From: Podospora bellae-mahoneyi
Taxonomy: Eukaryota; Ascomycota; Sordariomycetes; Sordariales; Podosporaceae
Assembly (NCBI RefSeq): GCF_035222275.1
Contig: NC_085884.1
Coordinates: 2,604,001-2,668,000, forward strand
DNA: 64,000 bases
Direction of reading: 5' to 3'
Below, one piece after another: positions 13,301-24,400 of the stretch. Under the pieces are notes generated by a model. It worked only from the letters and a program-made list of their open reading frames with translations, was not told the DNA's origin and made no database searches. Numbering within the stretch: position 1 is the first letter of the stretch; every line of letters begins with the position of its first letter. A program made the translations under genes and the position numbers.

Positions 13301-13645
13301 CATTTCATTCTTCTTTCATTCTTGAACAAGTGTTGGAGGATATCCCGGGTAAATTGTGAAGCGCAAGTGGGATGATGACACAGCTGGCCTGCGTCTGGGA
13401 TAGCAAGCATAACGGTTGCTAGTCGATCCATTTGCGCTATTTCGCTTCCTGCTTGGGTGCTTTTTTCATAATCTCTTATTTTATCTCTTGGTCCTCCTTC
13501 CCCTTCCCTCGCCCTCTTTCCTCTCCTCAAGCATCAACAGTATCAACAACTCGAACTTGCTGGCCAAGCAACGCGACTTCAACATACACCCCCCTCCTCT
13601 CCCATCAAGGCTTCGGTGCCGCCTAGGCATCCCGTCTTGCTCATC
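10313..13645. other. Long gene-poor interval
   Basis: This 3.3-kb stretch separates the P450 from the antiporter gene. No frame shows codon-like conservation or a recognisable domain, and I find no complete tRNA or transposon. The last about 200 bases (13440-13640) are strongly pyrimidine-rich (CTT, TCC and CCTC runs), typical of a fungal core promoter and 5' leader for the antiporter. A tRNA A-box-like string near 11812 has no matching B box. Confidence 0.45.
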
Positions 13646-15659
13646 ATGCCTGTCCTAAACGTCAGCGAGCTCAATATTGTATTGACAATTATTGGTGCTT
13701 TCATCTTGGGATTCGGCGTCATCTCGGTACTCATCAAGAACCGATGGCTTCTCGGCGAAGCTCGTAGGTTTCCCCCAACTATACCAAAAGAACCATGATG
13801 ACTGACATCACTCAGTCCCTGCTATGACCCTTGGTATCATTCTTGGTCCACTAGCGGCCAAATTTATAGACTCTTCGCGATGGGGCTCAGCCGAACCAGG
13901 CCAAGTATCTGAGATCACGCTGGTTTGTCTTGCCCTGCATCTCATCACCACTCGTGCCTATCACTAACACTGTGATTCAAGGGCATTACACGAGTGGTTA
14001 TCGGCGTCCAGCTTGTCATTGCTGGTTTTCAACTGCCGGCCAAGTACCAAAAGCTTCGGTGGAAGGAGATGCTCATGCTCATGCTTCCCGTCATGACAAT
14101 CATGTGGCTGTGCTCGACTCTCTGCATGATGGCCACCATCCCCAAGGTGACCCTGCTGGCGACCTTGGTTATGGCTGCTTGCATCACCTGTACCGATCCC
14201 GTTTTGTCACAAGCCGTTGCCAAGGGCCCCTTTTCCGACAAGTTTGTCGCCAGAGATCTCCGAGAAATCATCTCTTCGGAAGCCGGCGCTAACGATGGCT
14301 TTGGTTTCCCGTTTTTGTTGCTGGCGACCTATCTCATGCGGGCCCAGACCCCCGAGGCATCGACACTCGTCGCTCGGGCCGGAGAGGAAGTGGTGAGACA
14401 TGGCGGAGGAGTAGGCCAGGCGATTGGCAAATGGTTCCTCGAAACATGGCTCTACTTTGTGCTCATGTCGATTGCTATCGGTGTTGTGGTTGGATATGCT
14501 GCTGGGAAGGGGCTGAAGTTTGCCTTGCAACGCAAGTGGGTAGACTCTGAGAGTTATGTGCTCTACCCCACTGCGCTCGGTGTAAGTCGTTGGAGCCGTC
14601 CGGTTTTGAACTGACCCGTGAGCTAATCAATCTCAGCTGTTCTTGCTTGGTGTCTGTGGCATGATCGGGGGTGACGATTTGCTGGCTTGCTTCACCGCTG
14701 GCAGTGTCCTAAACTGGGATGGTGAATACATGCGCGAGACATTGGAACGACACGATGAGGTAAACTCATCCGTTGATGTCCTCCTCAACTTTGGAGGTTT
14801 CATGTACCTCGGCACCGTGATCCCATGGAGCGAGTTCCATCAGCCAGACACGACCGGCATCACAGTTCCTCGCCTTATCGCCCTCGGGTTCCTCATCCTT
14901 GCCTTCCGCCGCATCCCTGCTATTTTTATCATGTACAAGTTCATGCCGAACGTCATCAAGAACTGGAAGGAGGCCTTGTTTATGGGATACTTTGGCCCCA
15001 TTGGAATCGGAGCTGCCTTTTACGTCGAACACACCAGGCATCTTTATCCGAAACTCGCCGACGCCGATGAAGAGATGGGTAATTTGTTGAGGGCTATCGG
15101 GCCAACGGTGTATTTCCTCGTCTTTTTTTCCATCGTCATTCACGGTCTTTCCATCCCCGCCTTGAACGCAATTTATGGCTGGTACGGTGTCCAGCCAATC
15201 CAGGACGATGCCATGCTTTTCGAGCGCAAGTCTATCCGCGTCCCGACCCCCGTCAACGCCGAGGTCGGTGACGATCACACGTTTATCGCCTACAACCGCT
15301 TCTCACGCCCCGTTTTCGATGATGCCGAGTTGCCGACATTCGACCGCACCATTTCCATGGGTCGCAGGTCGATGAGCCGCGTTTCGATGGGCCGCCGATC
15401 CATGAGCAGAATCTCGTTGAGCCAATACCCTACCATCAGCAGGGCCCCCACCATCAGCAGAGTGCCTAGCCAGAACCGTGACCGTGACCGGGAAGAGAAA
15501 GACGACCCGGCCGATTCACCTGGCACCTCTAGCTTTTCGAGCTCGGCGGAAACCAAGGCGCCCGAGGTTGAGATCCCGTTGACCCCCGCTCCCCAACCTG
15601 CACAGACAATAGAGACGCCTGGGTTGGGACGTCCAACAACTATAAAGTACGCGGTATAG
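13646..15659 (+). CDS. Na+(K+)/H+ antiporter, fungal Nha1/Sod2 type
   Basis: Exons 13646-13763, 13816-13922, 13982-14581 and 14637-15659 give about 615 residues. The protein has a polytopic N-terminal CPA1 exchanger core of about 420 residues. It includes LPAMTLGIILGPLAA, the transport-site region TDPVLSQAV with its Asp-Pro pair, ANDGFGFPFLLLATYL, and GYFGPIGIGA before the last membrane spans. The family exports Na+, Li+ or K+ in exchange for H+ at the plasma membrane. The cytoplasmic tail is only about 190 residues, shorter than in yeast Nha1. It carries a duplicated SMGRRSMSR motif that makes a row of RxxS sites, plausible kinase targets. The acceptor of the second intron (TTCAAG) is weak, so the residues around 75 carry some uncertainty. 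Confidence 0.9.
15361..15422 (+). repeat. Short coding repeat in antiporter tail
   Basis: The tail repeats the peptide MGRRSMSR twice in tandem, followed by a third degenerate SxSR unit. This gives several Arg-x-x-Ser sites in about 20 residues. It is a coding repeat, visible in both DNA and protein. Confidence 0.7.
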
Positions 15660-16154
15660 AGCGTGTGCTTTTTTGCTGGTTTTCCTTCTGTTAGACTGTA
15701 GATAGTGTCTGGATTAATTAGACGCGGGTTGTACATACTACTTAATATACTGCGGCAGGCCCTCAGTGCGCTGCAACATTTCACGAAACCAGTGGTTTGG
15801 GATAGATTATCATCTATTAATGACGGAGAACTACGTTGCTATTCCAAGGTATCGCCAGCGTCGCTAGCAAAACTCGCTCTCTTGCCGCGGTTCTACCTCT
15901 GTGTCTATCCCAACCTCTCCCGTCCCCTCTAGGTACATCCTAGTCGTACACAATCCGCCCGGTCTAAAAAGAAAATCAAAAAGCCAAAGATCCTCTCGGC
16001 AACTATCCAAAAGAGCGACAAGAGCTTGTCATTAACCGCCAAGCCAGAAATCATGAAATAAGAAAATCAATCCCAAAGAATCATCCCTCAAAGAATCATG
16101 CCAAACATCCCAAAAGATCATGTCGCTATCCCGCCCAACGTGTCGAACAAGCAC
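15660..16154. other. Convergent 3' flanks
   Basis: This interval between the antiporter (+) and the small peptide-precursor gene (-) is AT-richer than its neighbours and should contain both 3' ends. No gene is seen. Confidence 0.5.
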
Positions 16155-16493
16155 TTAGACTCTGTTCTTGGCCTTGGCCGTGGCGGCGGCGGCAGCGGTG
16201 CTGCTGGACTGGAGTCCTGGAATGTTGATCTGACGCTTGTTCTTAGCCTTGGCAGTGGCGGCGGCGGCGGTGGTGCTGCTGGACTGGAGTCCAGGAATGT
16301 TGATCTGACGCTTGTTCTTAGCCTTGGCGTTGGAGTCGGAATCGGCAGCGGCTGTCGCGGAGGCGCCGGCCGAGACGACAACAACACCAGAAGGCAGGGT
16401 GACGCCGCTGGGGATGCTAACACCGGAGGGGAGCGAGATGGTGACGGCCGAGACGGTGGTGAAGATGGCGGCCATGGCGACAAAGAACTTCAT
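16155..16493 (-). CDS. Secreted Kex2-processed repeat peptide precursor
   Basis: A single exon encodes 112 residues, starting at the ATG at 16493. Residues 1-16 form a clear signal peptide (MKFFVAMAAIFTTVSA). A short stretch follows with PSGV three times (22-36). The C-terminal half holds two identical cores, QINIPGLQSSS, at 63-73 and 88-98. Each is directly preceded by Asn-Lys-Arg (KR at 61-62 and 86-87), the classic Kex2 cleavage site, and each is followed by an Ala/Thr/Lys spacer. The chain ends in AKAKNRV, a third spacer whose KR site is incomplete. This layout is that of fungal Kex2-processed repeat proteins, which are matured in the Golgi to short secreted peptides; mating pheromones and ribosomal cyclic peptides share it. 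The core lacks Cys, Trp and Tyr, so it is neither a typical alpha-type pheromone nor a typical dikaritin. The peptide's function is unknown. Confidence 0.8.
   Translation of the reverse strand: MKFFVAMAAIFTTVSAVTISLPSGVSIPSGVTLPSGVVVVSAGASATAAADSDSNAKAKNKRQINIPGLQSSSTTAAAATAKAKNKRQINIPGLQSSSTAAAAATAKAKNRV
16165..16314 (-). repeat. 75-bp tandem repeat encoding the peptide cores
   Basis: Two adjacent 75-bp units (16165-16239 and 16240-16314) differ at five positions by my count. Only one difference falls in the core codons, and it is synonymous (Pro CCA/CCT). About 14 bases of a third unit start at 16315. The period equals 25 codons, so unit gain or loss keeps the frame. Confidence 0.85.
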
Positions 16494-17231
16494 TTTGACA
16501 GTTGGGTTGGTTGTTGGTTGATTAAACGGTTGGGTGATGTGTTTGTTGAGATGTGAAGATTTAGGTTGGGGGTTTATGTGTCTTTTTTGTTTTTGTTTTT
16601 GTGCGTAAACTTTTCTCAAAGCGAGCGTGGGTGAGATTAGTGTAAAGGGAGTATTAGTGATGAATGTGAGTGCTGGGTGATGAGGAAAGAAAATGCTCTT
16701 CGGGTGTTGGGTGAGGTCGGGTTATATAGAGGAGCTTTCTCCGGTTCAAGCAGATGTTCTGTCCACGATTAGAACGAACACGCCAAACCAACTCTAACCG
16801 GCAGCACGGCTTCCAAGTATTGGGCTTCTAGCACATGCCGCCGAACGTTGCATTAGACAAGCGGCATCAAACTCCTGCGCCGCCACCACCGATGCGTGGT
16901 CTGTTTACTTAGTTCTGCATCGGCCGGTTCCAACATGGCGGGTCAACAAAACCGCCATTAACGGGCCTATACGCTAGAGGCAAACCACTTTCCAAGTGTG
17001 TCTCACGAGTCGGATGGTCAGAATCATCAGCATGCTCGGGCTATCGTGGCAAGGGACTGCGTCGTCGGTCTGTCCGGCCCCTGAGTAAAAGAACCACGTG
17101 CGGGATCACATGCGAAGTCGAGAACAATCATGGCATCAATTTCAAGCGTGTCGTGAAGACAACAAAAATCTCAAACCGAGGAATAGATTCTTGAACTGAA
17201 ACGTTGGATATCCCCCCTTTTGGCTCTCCCC
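16494..17231. promoter_or_regulatory. Peptide-precursor promoter, with candidate TATA box
   Basis: This is the upstream region of the minus-strand peptide gene. A TATATA motif at 16723-16728 reads as CTATATAAC on the minus strand, about 230 bp before the ATG. The likely leader (16500-16620) is rich in A on the minus strand (AAAAACAAAAAC). The right half is the 3' flank of the neighbouring P450. Confidence 0.45.
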
Positions 17232-18629
17232 TCAAGCACCCCTTGCCTTGGCCGTCACGTAAAAGTCGATCGGCCGCACGTTGAACCACCCATCCTGCTT
17301 CATCACATACTGCTCGTCCACCGCCTGAAAATCAACTTCTTTGATCAGCTTGGCCGTCACCACCATTAGAAACTCCCAAGCCCAGTGTTTGCCGATACAT
17401 TCTCGTTTGCCATTTCCGAACCACTTCTTGACACCGGCCGGCAGCTTGGTGAAGTTGTCGCCCACCATTCTCTCTGGCTTGAACTTGAGAGGTTCCTCAA
17501 ACACGGCTGGATCTCTGTTGACTCCAGCCAGAACAATGATCATGGCCTGGTTGTGCGCAATCTGGTACTTGCCACCTTGAAGCAGAATGGGCGACTTGTC
17601 GCCATTCTTGGACGGAATTGGCTCAATGTTGAAGCCCGGAGCCGCGCAGCTCAACCTCAGCGTCTCCCTCACAATCCCCTGGATGTATTTCAACTGGGTG
17701 ATATGGTCTTGCCTCAGCGCACCGTCTCCAACCACGCGGTCCAACTCCTCTCTGGCCTCGGCCACCACCTCTGGATTCTGCAGCAGAAACAGGATGGTCG
17801 CCGTGACTGAACAAGGGGCTGTTGAACTGCCGATCGGCATGCTGACAATCTCATCAATCACCTGGCTGTCGGTCAACTTCTTGCCTGTTTCCGGATCCGT
17901 GGCGTTCATCAACGCCCAAAGCAAATCCTTGCGTCCGGTAGAGTGTTCGGCCCGGTATTGGATGAGCTCTGCGGCAAAGCCTCTCATCGTCTTGGTCGCC
18001 TCCTTCCACTTGCCGTTGTATAGCAGCCAGTTGAGGAGCTTCGGTCTGTTGGGTCGTCTCATTGCTTCTGAGGTAGCATCCTCCATGGCCTGGATTATGG
18101 GATGCTCCTCTCCTTCCTTCATTTTGATGGCTCCCAGCTTCTTTCCAAACAGTGTCAAAATTGTCGCCTCCAAGTTCAGGTTGTTGAGGTCTTTGAGAGG
18201 TTGGAACTTGGTCCCAGGCTCGAGACCCTTGGTCCACTTGGCGATCAACTCGTCGGTGCACAACAAGAGCTCGTCGAAATGATCAGCGACTGATTCCGTG
18301 CTCAGGTGTGGCGCGATGATGCGGTGAGCGATACCCCAGGATTCCTCGTGGTCGTATGCGGTAAACAACGCATCGTGCACGGCGTATCGGATCTCGACAA
18401 TGGGCCCGCCAACGAATTTGCGGAACCGAGTCTCGTCACAAATCTCTTCTGCTAGAGCAGCGCTGGCGACAAAGACAATTTCATGCCCCAAGACCTTTAT
18501 CTTGAAGATCTCGCCATACTTTTCAGCCAGCGTGCGCAAAGACCACCAGGTGTTGCTCGGGTTGATGTCCATGATGTTGCCGAGCAGGGGAAGGCCTGGA
18601 GGGCCAGGGATGGTGAGTGGGGAGGACAT
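17232..18629 (-). CDS. Cytochrome P450, CYP505-like haem domain without reductase
   Basis: A single exon encodes 465 residues. It starts at once with the proline-rich hinge TIPGPPGLPLLGN and has no membrane anchor, like the haem half of the self-sufficient CYP505/P450foxy group. The K-helix has ETLR, and the haem loop WFGNGKRECIGKHWAWEF puts the ligand at Cys411. No flavodoxin or FAD domain follows, so it needs a separate reductase. The I-helix segment reads MPIGSSTAPCSVT, where most P450s have AGxxT with an acidic residue before Thr, so proton delivery or substrate use may differ. It lies 738 bp upstream of the Kex2-repeat peptide gene on the same strand. A role in modifying that peptide or a fatty-acid-like substrate is only inferred. 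Confidence 0.88.
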   Translation of the reverse strand: MSSPLTIPGPPGLPLLGNIMDINPSNTWWSLRTLAEKYGEIFKIKVLGHEIVFVASAALAEEICDETRFRKFVGGPIVEIRYAVHDALFTAYDHEESWGIAHRIIAPHLSTESVADHFDELLLCTDELIAKWTKGLEPGTKFQPLKDLNNLNLEATILTLFGKKLGAIKMKEGEEHPIIQAMEDATSEAMRRPNRPKLLNWLLYNGKWKEATKTMRGFAAELIQYRAEHSTGRKDLLWALMNATDPETGKKLTDSQVIDEIVSMPIGSSTAPCSVTATILFLLQNPEVVAEAREELDRVVGDGALRQDHITQLKYIQGIVRETLRLSCAAPGFNIEPIPSKNGDKSPILLQGGKYQIAHNQAMIIVLAGVNRDPAVFEEPLKFKPERMVGDNFTKLPAGVKKWFGNGKRECIGKHWAWEFLMVVTAKLIKEVDFQAVDEQYVMKQDGWFNVRPIDFYVTAKARGA

Positions 18630-21475
18630 GGGGTAGGCAGTGTCTGGAGTGTATCGTTGTAGAAGTGAGGGAATGGCGATAGGAGAGGGGGGAGATGTTC
18701 TCTTTAAAAGCGTCTAGGAATGAGGTTTTGCGTCATGTCGGTCAAGGGAAAAGACGTGGCTGGCAGGGTGAGACAGCATCTCCCAAGTCCCACCATGAGC
18801 ACCGTCCGCCATTCCGGTCATGGGGATCATTTGGTGAGTCCAATGAGATTTGCTGTGTGGTGTAAGCCATGTGGGTGCAGCGGCCTTTGGGTGCGCCACT
18901 GAGCAAGAGGGGAGCTGAGACATGCATGGATTTCTGGCCCTGGCCAGTGTAGTTAGAGCGGCTTGTCTCGCGGGCGGGTCGTGATCGGCGCTCATCCGAC
19001 CAATTGCTGGCACATCATTTGTCAATCTCGAGGCGGTTGTCGCGGGATCCTACTATCGATCTACGAAGCTTATTGGCACCTTTCCCAGAGCAGTTTACTA
19101 CGTGCGTTGTCACTCTCTTGAGCACAGCTCAGGTTCTGGATAACGTAACAGAAGATGTCGGATAGTGTATTTAATTTAATCTCCAAGCCGTAACACCTTC
19201 AGCTGTGAAACACTTCCAACGTGGTGTCACAAGGTGCAAAGTCTCACGGTGAAAAGAATTGCATAGTTAATGACACAATAAGACTTAGCGAATAGTTTGG
19301 ATAGGTTCCGCATGCAACTTGTCCTCGGCAGCAATAAGCCCCTGTCATGGAGTATCTTCGATCGACACATTCGTACTCCTAGTTATGGGTGCTGTCAGCT
19401 GCGGCATGAGCCTGCTCGGAGGTCAAAGAGGTCAAGGCAGTTACGGTACCTTCTTATTCCTCTGTCATAATGGCCATATCTGGAGTTATGAGGGATGATA
19501 GAAGTTTGGAATGAAACTGTCTGCCAGGACCTCACTTTCATCTAGCAATCACAATGGAATTGTTATGAACCTACTTTGGGATTCTCGAGGTTCAATGTCT
19601 ATGGCTTTTCCCTGGAGTACTCCATATCGATAAGATTGGATCGCTGTGATGGTTGATTAGCCCTGAGGTTGGCAGAGGAAGGTATGTTGGATTTTACTTG
19701 TTCACGTTTCTAGTAGCCTGGGTCTTACACAGTCGCATTTGCACTAGGTAGCTAAGAAGGTCTCAAGGGTAAACGCCAGAGTGCATGTGAGGATGGTGAA
19801 CACTGCTGGCGACGAGGGAGAGATGATGGACGCCACCTTCATTCACTACATGAATATAGAGCATTTCCTCGTGGTCTTTGTCACAACTAGTTTCCTTTAC
19901 ACGCCAACTCAAGCTTATGCCAGAGACAAGAGCCTGGTTCAGACGCTCCGCATAGACAGGACGGGGCAAAGAGATAGAAACGAGATGAGTACACCCTACA
20001 AAATCCGTGTTGAACATACCTTATCTGGCTTGATTACGAACAGGGATGGTGTTCAGGCGATGAGGCAGGTTCTTCGGGCATAAATCCTGGTGTGAGGGCG
20101 CATATATCCAAGTAGGTAGCCACAAGTTCCTCCCAAAATCGCCGGCTCTCTCTAACGTTGGGTGGATAGTGGCCCGTAACCCGTCCCCGATGTGTCTAGC
20201 ATCAGAGCAGAGATGTTGACATTGCCCCTGAGCCCCTTTTGACACCGGCATTGATACGATGTCAGCAGAGTAGGTACTTAGCCACTGCTGGACCTGGGCA
20301 TCCACGTGATGTTATGATTTATAGCTTAAACACGCCGCGGGTGGAGGAGCCAAAAATTAACAGGTTGAGCTCATGGGTTCCTGACTCGTTCCAACAAAAA
20401 AAAGTGATGATGTGGTCATGCTTGGTGCATTCTATTCGATCGAGGTTGAACTTTGTCACCACCCCCCATGTTCTCAACGGATCAAATTCTGAAAGAAAAG
20501 CAAAACGGTAGGGAGCGTTGAGGTTTCCCCACCGATGGATTGGCGCTAATCGAACATCGGTTCACGCCGGGTGAGGGGATGAAGGGACCCACGATGTCCA
20601 AGACATCCCGATGGAAGCTGAGATCGAAGCTTAGCGCGCGAACGGATGGGGCTCGTGCGTGACATGATTTTTAACCATTAAGAATCACCAAGCATGACTC
20701 GTATTGGACTGAGGAGGAAGCAAGGGAGGGAAGAGAACGGCAAGCGATACGCCTGGCATCAGACAATGCCAAATGAGGGTGTGGGGGATCTGATAAATGA
20801 CAAGTCGTCGACCCTCCAAGCGAATGACAGGCGTCTGCGCTGGGCCGAGTTCGAACCTTTTTGTGTTTTTGTGCAGGAGATAGGGTGGCATTTGCAGAGT
20901 ATTGAAAGAAAAAGAAAAAAAAGAAACCGACATGACATATGTCCCAAGATAAGATGCTGAGAGGATACAAGTGAGTACATATGGTCGCCGACTGCCACCC
21001 AAAATGAATATGCATGTCTCACAAAACCAAGTTCTGGCCACCATTCACATCTCCCCCAGATGCATTGTGGCTTGGCGAGTTCCGATGCATTTCGGTGGTG
21101 GATAGCTCGGATTGGCGCGGGCTCATCTACACATCCTGGCATGCATGCCCGTGCAGCAGGGCTGGCCCCTCTCTGTTGCAATTGGTGACGGCACTCGGAA
21201 TCCACAAGCCCACGATCCTGCTCGTTCTTTTTCTCCATCTCAGCCTGGACCCGCGGTTGTCTGTTTCATGGCATGCTTGGCAGATGGCGAGTCTGTGCAG
21301 AGAAGCTATGTATGTACATAGGAGTGATAGCTCCTGATCTCCTGGTTGACCCGACCCATTGGGACCACCTCTTTTCCATCCTGCGGGCGCCCGGGTCCGT
21401 TGTCCTTGTTGATCACTCAAAGCCAACCAGTTCCTCAACTCCAATGTCGACCTAATCTCAAGTCGCGCAGCTGCT
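18630..21475. other. Divergent gene-poor interval
   Basis: This 2.8-kb stretch lies between the leftward P450 and the rightward MHYT gene. A CTTTTAAAGAG motif on the minus strand (about 18699-18709) is a possible TATA-like element for the P450. Frames of 60-160 codons occur on both strands but have no recognisable domain. An A/G-rich run lies at about 20903-20925. No tRNA or transposon is recognised. Confidence 0.4.
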
Positions 21476-24400
21476 ATGTCGCCTGCCATGGACTCGGCAG
21501 CCTACGATGCTGGCTTGGCTCAGTACATCGGCCACCCGGTGCCGTATCAGTTTGATCCCGCCCTCCTCACGCTCAGCTATGCTGTCAGTCTCGTCGGCGC
21601 CGCCTCGACCCTCGAGCTCATCAACCGACGGACCTCGAGAAAGGGGTACTACAACAAGTACGGGGTCCCGTCGCCAGACCGTTGCGCCTGTGATTGCTGA
21701 CGGAAACACACAGTCTGTTACTGCTAGCCGCCTCGGTGACCATGGGTGGCGTTTCCATCTGGTGCATGGTATGTTATCTTCTGAGCACCATTTCGATCAA
21801 GTCTTTTTAACTTACGTTGTGGTAGCATTACATTGGCAATCGTGCAACAAGTCTGCTCAACGGGCAGCCCGAGCTTCAGGTTGTCTATTCGGTCCGCGTT
21901 ACGGTAGCCTCCTTTTTCGTACCCATCCTCGTCTTGTGCGCCGCCTTCTTTGTCGTGACCAGCACCCGAAATGCCAATGGCGTCAACTGGTGGCGCATCG
22001 GGGTATCTGGCACGTTGTCAGGGGGAGCCATTTGCGGCATGCACTACCTCGGCAACGCCTCCATCAGCAACTATCACTGCAGCTACCACCCTGCCAACGT
22101 GGTTGGGTCTGCCCTCATTGCTGTTGCGGCTAGCACCGTTGCGCTCGCGCTGTTTTTTGTGTTTAGGGCATCTTGGACCAACTCCTGGTGGAAGAGAACT
22201 GGATGTGCCATCGTCTTGGCTGGCGCCGTCTCGGGCATGCATTGGTGCGGTGCTGTTGGGACCACATACCGACTGATGCACCTCCACTCGAGCAGTGAGA
22301 TGGATACCAGAAATGTCACGGTTATTGTGATTTCATGTCTGGTGAGTGAGGAAAAGGTACAAGTAACCCTGCATTACTGACGACGAACAGTCAGTTGCTG
22401 CCTGTGCTGTCATGGCAGGGACGGCCATCTACTCGGCGCGAGTGCGCCAAAGCTACGCCAGCAAGGCCCAAAGAATCACTCTCGCCGCTGCTGTGTTCGA
22501 TCATCAAGGCCGAATCCTCGTTTCCCCTGATGGAGCTCTGCCCAGTGAGGAGATTACCAGCAAGTTTCTCCAAAAGGTGTGTCTCTGCTGTCCGACTGTT
22601 GATCTGAGCGCCCTCGCTGACCGGGTGTGGTAGACCCAAAACGACGTCTTCTCTACCGCACACCCCCTTTTCCACTGGGTCTTCCAGGCGTCGAGGAATT
22701 GGTCCAGCGTGACTGTGCTGCTGGGAAAGATGAGAAACCACCTGGCCGAGCTTCCGCATCGTGGTCGCAATGTGCGAACAGGCATCTCTCTGGTCGATGA
22801 CGATGGCCATGTGATTGACAACTACGACGTGATCTTCCGCGAGTTGTTCTGCTTGGCTGCCGCCGGGCTTGCTGACAAGATGAACGAGAACTTGACAGAT
22901 GCTGGTATTCTTTGGGATGAGATCTTGTCGACCGGTGGCCAACCGGATTCTGTGTCACTTCGCTCAAACTCGACGGGCAAGACGCAGGGACCGGTCCCTA
23001 TCACGTCACGAGATGCCGACATGGCTGAGAAGGGAGTTACGATTCACCGCCACAACCACGGCTCGCTCATGTGCTTGGTACGTGCTGTCGATAACCCTCG
23101 AGTCATGGACCGACTCGAGGCCTCTGGGTATTGCTTCGCCGACCCTCGTCAAGTTGCCCACATCATCGGCGCCAAGATGCAGATTCGAACCGCACATCTG
23201 GAACAGAAGTTGGCGAACATGAAGGATTATGCTCACGGCACAATGCTTGATCCCGGCGTCCATGTTGGCTTGTTTGCTGTTCGCACGCAAGTCGACAGCC
23301 ACCACGGCCACGGTTTCGATCTTCTTGTGCAAAAACAGGCTCGAAATCTGCTTCCTAGCGTGGAAATGCCGCTCGACCGCCTTGAGCCGTCTCATTTGGA
23401 ATTCCTGCGCCAGCTCCACGGCCATTCGGTCCAAGCTATCCTCCAACGGCTCCGGCGCGTCCAAGACATTGCACCACGCAACGCCGCTTTCGCCGCTCTT
23501 CTCAGCGACGCTGTTCGGAATCTGCGTAGTGCCACCAACGACAAGATTTTGGACGATGCCAAACTCATTTCTCGGGTGGCCCAAGTACCTTGCCGATCGC
23601 CAGTCGGCTCCATGGCCACGAGGTTGGCGACATGCTCGATGATCACCTTTAGCATCATGATTCCGATTCACATCAAGGTCAAAGTTCCAGACCATGCGTT
23701 TGTCCCCTTGTACTTTTTCAAAACCCAGCAGCTCGTGTACGCCAACTCGCCACACGCGGCCGCCTTTGCCCGGAATGTGCACCGGGAGTTGAGCCCCGTC
23801 TTGAACTCTGCCTCGACCGCCCCCCCGAAGTCCCTCTCCTCCCAGCTACCCTTCACGATGTTCTCTCGCTTCAGGCGCCACAGAAGACCGTCGTTAGAGA
23901 CGCGACAAGTGCGAGCCAGCAAGCTCGTTTCCTCCAGCCGGGAATGCATGGCCCCTGCTACTCCATCCAACAACCCGAGTGTTGTGTCGTTAGGTTTGTA
24001 CCGCGGCGCATCGTCCATCAACGGACAAGACCCGGATACAGATCAGCTCTCAGACTCGACACTTGCCCCGGAAAGATCTCAGCATCGCCAACGCCCGACG
24101 TACGACCAGCAGCGAGCCACCGGTCCAAAACTAAGCCTTCAACCCAACAACGGGAAGCAACACAAGCACAACAAGTCGTTTGGTGGAATGGGCATCATGA
24201 TTTCGCAGGAGGTGACTGTCGATGTAGATGCTACCACCACCGCTGTCGGACCCAAATCGCCCGCTGTTGCCCTTGCCGCCGAAGAGGTCGAAATGGTCGA
24301 TGAGACCAAGAGGATCCACGAAGTCTATGAGAATCCCACCCCGGCATCACCCCAAATTCCTGGGAGAAAGAATGGAACCTTTGTTCAGGAAATTGAGTTG

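Noticed and set aside
16155-16493. Alpha-type mating pheromone precursor
   Set aside because: The layout is similar, but Sordariomycete alpha pheromones have a Trp/Cys-containing core, which is absent here.
16098-16556. Long plus-strand frame opposite the peptide precursor
   Set aside because: Gly-rich artefact of the repeat read on the other strand; no start context or domain, whereas the minus frame has a signal peptide and Kex2 sites.
16155-18629. Dikaritin/ustiloxin-type ribosomal peptide cluster, with the tyrosinase at 49.6-50.8 kb as partner
   Set aside because: No UstYa-type gene is seen, the core lacks Tyr, and the tyrosinase is over 30 kb away.
20851-20880. GAGTTCGAACC, a B-box-like sequence (also at about 10570)
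   Set aside because: GTTCGAAC is palindromic and common; the flanking bases do not form a T-stem and no A box fits.
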